A DNA stretch of 64,000 nt from Halocafeteria seosinensis (taxonomy: Eukaryota > Sar > Bigyra > Bicosoecida): positions 62,001-126,000 of the forward strand of contig LVLI01000194.1 of NCBI GenBank assembly GCA_001687465.1, in the 5' to 3' direction. The notes under the pieces were generated by a model, which saw only the letters and a list, made by a program, of their open reading frames with translations, made no database searches and was not told the origin of the DNA. Shown one piece after another: positions 58,115 through 64,000 of this stretch. The position numbers and the translations under genes are program-made. Each line of letters opens with the position of its first letter. Positions within the stretch are counted from its first letter, which is position 1.

Positions 58115-59884
58115 AAACCTTTCAAGCATTGTGGAAACGGGCAAAACCTGCACAACAATCCAACTAGGGTGAGTCATCCTAGCGCCGAACATGGTTTTTT
58201 TCACGCTTCAACTTTTCAGCAATACAGATCATGCGCCCTTGCCGCATGCTCATCCACTGGTAAGGGTGACACTTAACATATCACTGTACGCATATGCCAG
58301 TGCAATAGCACATTACAATGCCAGCGAGCCAAACGTTGGCTACCATAATCGCCTTGGATGAAGCCCACTGTCTAGTAGAAACCTGCCGCTTTGTGGCTTC
58401 CAGTGGAGTATCCAAAGCTTTCTCATTGCCACAAACGCTCCGATACACTTCCTTCCCAACATATACACACTCTACTTGCACTGCATGCGCTTGAGACATA
58501 ATACCAGGCCTCTTGCCAGCAAGGTTGACTCAATCGAATCCAGGTTGAAGCAGATCTCACGTCCTCCTGGGATTCGGTCACCTCTCATCTCCCACCTCAA
58601 AGCACTCGACGTCGTCCGGCAGGCCTCCCCCCGCTGTATTACGCTCTTATGAAGGATTCTCACGCAATAAAATGCCGGATAATCGAGACAAATACGTCAG
58701 ACATCCAGGGAGGAAGTCCACCTCCCTCCTACCTCCCGCAAATGGCACTGTATGAACCGCTTGCGCCAGCGGCAGTGCTTGTTTTCTCTTGGGGGATTCA
58801 GTGTACAAAACTCAAAGAAAAGCAAGGTAGGTTTAGAGAATCCCATATTACGAGAAGCATGCGAGTCTCGGGAGAGTCCACTTTGCAGAGTCGATGAATA
58901 TACTTACAGGATACTGAAATATCTGTTTCAAGGCTCCGAATTCAAACAAAACACACACACAATCACCTTCCACATGAGGAGTGTGCGAGTTTTGTCAACG
59001 GCGGGTTGAAGCTTCGCAGGTTTTAAGTCCGGAGGGACGCTCGTTGACTCGGAGTCAACAATGTCTCAAGTTCATTTCGTCTATTGTGGGAATAAATCAA
59101 TGCTATGGCCAACAAAAACAACATTGGAAATGGCATCGGCCTATCGCTGCTCAGCGCTGTGGTATAATGTACGCGCGTAGCCGCAGATTCCACATGGCTC
59201 TTCCGCTACAACGTACAACGTGTACGGGATGTTACATGGTACATACTTCCAAGAAGATATCCAGGAAAAGAGTGCGCAAAACAGAAGCGTATACTTGATA
59301 ACGCTACGCCTACGCCTAGTCACCAAGATCGGTGCACAACACCGCCCCACCGAGGCTGGAGTCCGTCTACAAAACTGGGAGAGATACTCAGTGTGTGCAC
59401 GGACAGCCATATTTTGTGTGTGCCAAGCAATGTTTGGCCGTAGCTGGCGTAGCATTCCGTTCAATACAGCTTTTCCGACAGGACCCTGTGTGTTGCCACC
59501 TGTGCAGCTTACATACACTACACACACATGGTACCCTGCTGTCGCTACGTCAATCGCGTATACAGGACTACAGTTGCATCACACAGCCTGTGACACAGGC
59601 ATTTCCCAGTAACCAAACGATACAACTTTAGTTCGAAGCCAGATCAGTCTCTCATTCTAGTCTTCTGTCGTCCACAGTAGCAATTCGGAGTCTCCAGACT
59701 CTGGCAGTCACTCTGCTTGTGAATGCCAACTGATTACAAACTTTCATTTCATTGCGAGGCTACCTCTTCTCGAATTCGGTAGGTGATTGAAACAGTACTT
59801 GTATTAACAATGTTTTTTGCATAGAGTGCGATGGCGCCGTAGACTACATCCTTGTGCTATTGGACAAGAAATCAGCCACCAAGA
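58115..59884. other. gene-poor region
   Basis: About 1.8 kb between the divergent RRM gene and the 59885 gene. I find no frame that splices into a recognisable protein. A minus-strand frame ending near 58281 encodes a hydrophobic C-terminus (IMVANVWLAGIVMCY) but has no supported start. A 15-bp perfect palindromic hairpin GCCTGTGACACAGGC lies at 59586-59600. The region may hold non-coding RNA or regulatory DNA. Confidence 0.4.
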
Positions 59885-61645
59885 ATGTCGTTCTCGTCAC
59901 GTTCTGGCCCGAATGGCCCAGGTAATAGGGGCCTCACATTAACGATAGATGACGCTACATGGGCAAGACAACCGATACAATGGAACCACCCAGGTAAGTA
60001 GATGTTGCGATTTTTCAAGGCATGTAAAGGCACTTGTACTAAAAGACAAAATGTCAACGCGCCAAAACCGAAACCAACGACTCTCGTGAATCCTTACTCC
60101 GCCTACATTCAGGAGCCTATCAATCTCCAGCAAGGAAGCCAATCAGGCCGCAAACCACGGGCAAGAAAGTGAAAGCAGACCCAGCATTGGATGGCCACAG
60201 TTTGAGGCAGATTGCGGCGGCTGTTCAAGGTTAGTCCTTCGACAGCCATTGACGTGGCTTGTCTACGAACTATTTGCCAACTGCGCAATACAGGTCTTCC
60301 CATTTCTTTCGGCAGTCAGAAGAAAGTTGTACCAGATCGAGACGCACGGCGTTCACTTTCGCGTTTTGATCTTACAGTCAGAAGAAGGAGCATCAACCGA
60401 GATTTTTCAAATGGCAACCCACTAGAAGTACCCTCACACCTGTTGGTACAAACCCTGACAAAGTCTAGCGGATCCACAACTTACAGGAAACGACAGAACA
60501 CTGGCACTCGAATGCTCAAGCATCCTACTGACACTGTGTCTCATGCGTCAACAAGGTCGTCAAAACCGGGAAACTTCGAGAACACAACTTTAGACAGAGT
60601 TACCCGTAACTGCACTATTCGACAACCCACAGAAGTAACAAGCCATGTGCTTGGAGCTCAAAGAAGACGTAGCGTGGAGCAATGGTCCGACGAAGTAAGC
60701 CATATGGATAACGATGCCATAGCAGATTACCTTGCCAACTATAAATCGTTTAAATTAGCACTAGATGATGTACTCAAAAAAGGCTCTTCAAAGAAACTCA
60801 GTTCAGAGGCACTGGACCCCACAGTCAGGGAGGTTGCAACATGGCTAGCTCGCAAATGGAGAGCGAGTCGTGCCAAATTTTCTCTACCAGAAAGCTGGGA
60901 GGAATATATGGGAGAGACGGAAGCTCTTAATGCGCACATCCCAGTTCCGAGCCGCCAACACGATTATCGTTTGGCGGACAATGCAGCCGATGGGGCCACT
61001 CCCACCGGCAACGAGCAATTAGAGGGCATACAAGATCCAGAAGCAAAGAGAATAATCGAGAAAGCAGAAAGCGCAATTCGAAAATTAAGCTATCCGGAAA
61101 CTCTGTATGATGCCACTCGAGTAGCAACAGCTCGAAGACATAGAGAGATAACCAGTCGCCGGCCAACGCATGTTGAAAAGGAGAAGGTAGATCGCCAGCA
61201 GTTGCCGACAAACCATGACGCCAGCCACCAACGGCAACTATCCCAGAAAGAACGATTTCCAAGTCCTTCGGGTGCGGACGGAAAAGAGGATAGCTTAGTT
61301 ACCAAGAAGAACAACGAGGGATCTTCCATGACCGAAGGGCATGAGCATCCCCAAGAGCGCCGTACAGGCCCAGATTTGCCGGCCGCTAAAGAAAACGCCA
61401 TTGAGAGCCACAGGCGAACAGCAAGTAGAATGAGCGCCATTGAAGACATGCTCACGGCTCCAGAGTCACAGCATGAGGAATCAGACGATGAGACAGCGGC
61501 AATGACGAAGAAATACAGCTTCACGCGCCTGAAACAACAGGTAGTATCTCCGCAGGTACATCCTCAGCGCGGAAGGAGAAATAGCACGGAAGTGCTTCAA
61601 AAGGCGCTAAAATCGTTGGAAAACCCGCATGATGCAACGTTTTAG
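59885..61645 (+). CDS. hypothetical disordered basic protein
   Basis: Exons 59885-59993, 60113-60229, 60294-61645; exactly 526 codons (525 aa). The 119-nt first intron joins NHPG to AYQSPARKPIRPQTTGKK in phase; the second (64 nt) begins GTTAGT. The protein is Arg/Lys/Ser-rich with few hydrophobic residues. A likely folded or helical island lies at about residues 180-290 (SEALDPTVREVATWLARKWR and the following WEEYMGETEALN). The C-terminal 200 residues are charged and low-complexity. No enzyme motif, signal peptide or membrane segment is seen. Composition would suit an RNA- or chromatin-associated or cytoskeletal protein, but nothing proves it. It lies 24 bp from the convergent Kelch-BTB gene. 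Confidence 0.65.
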
Positions 61646-61669
61646 AGGTCTTCGGGTCCTCACACGTGT

Positions 61670-64000
61670 CTACCACTCTGGCTTCGCCTTTTTCATCGGT
61701 TGATCTTCTGTCCCGTAAGACTCGCGGTTTCTTTTGCATGCGGTACCTTGGGATCGTGGGGTGTTTCCTTGTGCTATAAGCTTCTGGCGCACCTCCGACG
61801 GTGTGTCGTTAGGGAAGGCTCGAGCGTAAAGCACTTCCCTCATCAGGTCCGTATCCATTCTGAGAAAGGAATCGGTTCGACTCACCGACTCAAAGTGATC
61901 CAAGATAAATCGAACGCAGAGGGTTCTCAGGGGCTCTGCGTATTTTTCAGCCGCTTCGCTTAACAGGCTTGCGGCGTTATTTATCGAAAGCATAGAAACT
62001 AAGTAATTTTGACAAATCTGCGATAGCCGTGAGACTCCAAACTTCTCCGCCTCTTGTAATAATTTCAGTACGTCTTCTTCTGACACCTTGCCAGGCAACC
62101 TGTCAGTGTACCAGTAGCAGGAAAGCTGAACGAACGTTGGAAACGGCATGTCAAGCGTCACAGATTTCGCTTTGGTTGAAGTAGATGTTCCTTCTACGTC
62201 GCCGTGGGAACCCATGGATTCATACTTCCTTATTTCAGTAGTGCTGCTACTTGAATATATCGTCGATTCTTGCATACCCGAGTCAAGCATGGCTTTGAAG
62301 TAGTTGCTACGATGATACAGTATATCCCGATGTAGCCAAAATGAGCGCTGAGACTGTGCCTCAGAGACCGTCACCAAAAAATCGCCGCTTCCTTCCACAT
62401 TCGCTTCCTCTGGACCTTGCTGAGAGTCCCCAGATGGTTGATAATCAGCAAAGAGGGTTGAAGGCGGGGTACTCACTGAAGACTTCCGTGAGCCAACTTG
62501 TTGCGCCAATTTTTTACGGTCGCCATACAGCGTGTGGTCGCGAAGAAACCGCTCGCCCCTCCAAACCAATTCTTCTGAATTTGATGGCTCGGCATGCATT
62601 TGGGACCAAATCTCGTTTAACACTGACGGAGGTAACATAGATAACATGTCCTGCGCAATACTTATACACCAAATATAATCTGAACATTGGAGGGATATAA
62701 GGGGTACACGAGGCGTCTACGGACTTACTGCAGTCATCGTAGAAGGTGAGGGGTCGACAGCCGCGACACTAGTCGACGCTGTTGACTGAAGAGGTTTCAG
62801 ATCCAGTATATGGAGGTCATTCAGCCACTGGCGGGACTCATGACCTCCAAAGATGATTAGCCATGAGCCAACTACAGCGCTTCCATGAGTTTTTCGAGGA
62901 GTGGGAGGTAGGCCAGAACACCCCATCAGCCGCCATTCCCATGTTGCTGCGGAAAGTATGCGAATCATTGGACGACAGTCCCAGGGTTGTCCCAAAGTCA
63001 ACGTACCGAGATCGAAGAATAGAACGTCATTGAAGCGACCACCTCTATATCTCCCACCAAAGAGTATAACCCATTGATTCCATACGTTCAGCGAATGCCC
63101 TGATCGGCCTTCGGGCCAAAGGCTGCTGCTCGTCTTGGGTTTTATGGGTTTCCAAAAGTAGCGCACACTTCCATCCTGGTTGGGAACAGCGCGAAACATC
63201 CAAAAGTCATCTATAAACTCTCGGCCGTTAAATCCACCGAAGAGAATCATGGTTGTACTCTGTAAAGCAGGAAAGCGGCTCATTAAGACGGAACGATGCC
63301 TCGTTAATCTTCCAGAACAATACACTCACGGAAAGAGCACAAGCACTCGCACTCGCTCTAGCTTCTGGAATATCTGCATCGTCAGTAACTATTTTTTTCC
63401 ATCGATTGAGATCTGGACACTCCAGTTGAAACTGATAGTACAAATGCGTTCCTTATGTTTTCGTGAGTAGCAGGCTGGCGACTTACCCGTGTTGAATTCC
63501 CATGTGTCATTCAGCCATCTTTCTCCATCGTATCCTCCAAATATATAAATACAATTGTTGAGGGAGGTGGAAACGTGAAAGTGTCTGCCCGTCGGTTTGT
63601 CACCATATGGGACTATGTCTTCCCAAAGATTGAGCTCTGCAAAAGTCCCTGGTCTGCCCCTATTAGCAGCTAGATCCTATGTCATTGCTGACCAAGAGAC
63701 ATACCTGCATCGTACCTCTTCAGATCAGAGAGCTCGCTGTTACCACCCCACCCACCAAACAGATAGATGTAGCGGTCCTTGAATGTCGTGCAGCTATGGG
63801 CACTCCGTGGAGCGGGAGGCGAAGAACTGAGCATCACGTAATTTCTTTGTGGCTGTCTTTCGGAGACAGCCATCTCGGTGGCCGAGAAGGCCACTAGTTC
63901 CGATTGCAATGCCGTGGTAGCAGTTGCTGGCGACTCCGTATTCTGTGCCTGCGGGTCGGACGGCGTACTCGTATTCGCAGGTTGATTCTCGAGTTTGCTC
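61670..64000 (-). CDS. Kelch-BTB/BACK protein (LZTR1-like architecture), 5' partial
   Basis: A probable substrate adaptor for CUL3 ubiquitin ligases. Exons: complement(61670-62650, 62729-63259, 63330-63412, 63487-63636, 63705 to beyond 64000); introns 78, 70, 74 and 68 nt, all in phase. N-terminal kelch repeats with the diagnostic GG pairs: YIYLFGGWGGNSELSDL, IYIFGGYDGERWLNDTW, MILFGGFNGREFIDDFW, VILFGGRYRGGRFNDV and LIIFGGHESRQWLNDL. They are followed by a BTB domain (FWLHRDILYHRSNYFKAML, with a long Ser-rich insertion) and a BACK-like helical part (EKFGVSRLSQICQNYLVSML). Kelch before BTB is the order of LZTR1, opposite to the KLHL family. The tail ends KKAKPEW after a basic cluster. The frame is open to the window edge, though MAVSERQ near 63873 could be the start. 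Confidence 0.85.

Noticed and set aside
59141-59527. Minus-strand open frame of 128 codons
   Set aside because: It has no ATG start, several frames are open here, and the translation shows no domain.
1-64000. CRISPR arrays, operons with Shine-Dalgarno sites, or insertion sequences
   Set aside because: The window is eukaryotic with spliceosomal introns; no regularly spaced repeats, transposase or terminal inverted repeats were seen.

Overview
This window comes from the nuclear genome of a compact, intron-rich unicellular eukaryote. The evidence is: about 70 short spliceosomal introns (mostly 55-80 nt) that restore conserved reading frames when removed; 26S proteasome, autophagy, GPI-anchor and ER genes; standard use of TAA, TAG and TGA as stops; and intergenic gaps often under 500 bp. 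A class II CPD photolyase argues for a light-exposed organism. The short, dense introns would fit a red alga such as a Galdieria/Cyanidium relative, or a small-genome alveolate, but the sequence alone does not settle the lineage. All exon-intron models were built by eye from splice motifs, frame continuity and family alignment; no transcript data were available.

Layout. 1-8760: proteasome ATPase Rpt5 (5' end cut by the window edge), a USP48-type deubiquitinase and an 11-exon class II photolyase. 8761-10755: gene-poor DNA with a diverged dispersed repeat in two copies. 10756-13744: two tandem protein-kinase paralogues, one intact and one frame-broken. 14165-18000: ATG7 and an unrecognised helical protein. 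18369-22389: a long coiled-coil/disordered protein and PIG-S, which overlap tail to tail. 22868-27070: three tandem genes for secreted cysteine-rich proteins that share a duplicated Cys motif. 27024-31208: a TPR-like protein, a START-domain membrane protein and a PTGES2-like thioredoxin-fold protein. 31551-37652: PIG-O, a cupin and the eRF1 methyltransferase HemK2/N6AMT1. 37653-40981: a partly resolved spliced gene and a leucine-rich-repeat protein only 6 nt upstream of it. 41439-52838: a giant unrecognised gene (about 3746 aa) whose last exon is 10.7 kb. 53063-58053: a membrane PDI, an RCC1-repeat protein and a two-RRM protein. 58054-59884: gene-poor. 59885-64000: a disordered hypothetical protein and a Kelch-BTB (LZTR1-like) protein that runs off the end.

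How the genes relate. Two enzymes of GPI-anchor synthesis and attachment (PIG-O, PIG-S) lie on either side of a cluster of secreted Cys-rich proteins, one of which ends in a GPI-signal-like hydrophobic tail. Proteolysis/ubiquitin genes (Rpt5, USP48, Kelch-BTB) and autophagy (ATG7) are housekeeping. The most distinctive content is the duplicated-motif secreted family, the giant protein, the LRR protein, the decaying kinase copy, and the tight or overlapping convergent gene ends.
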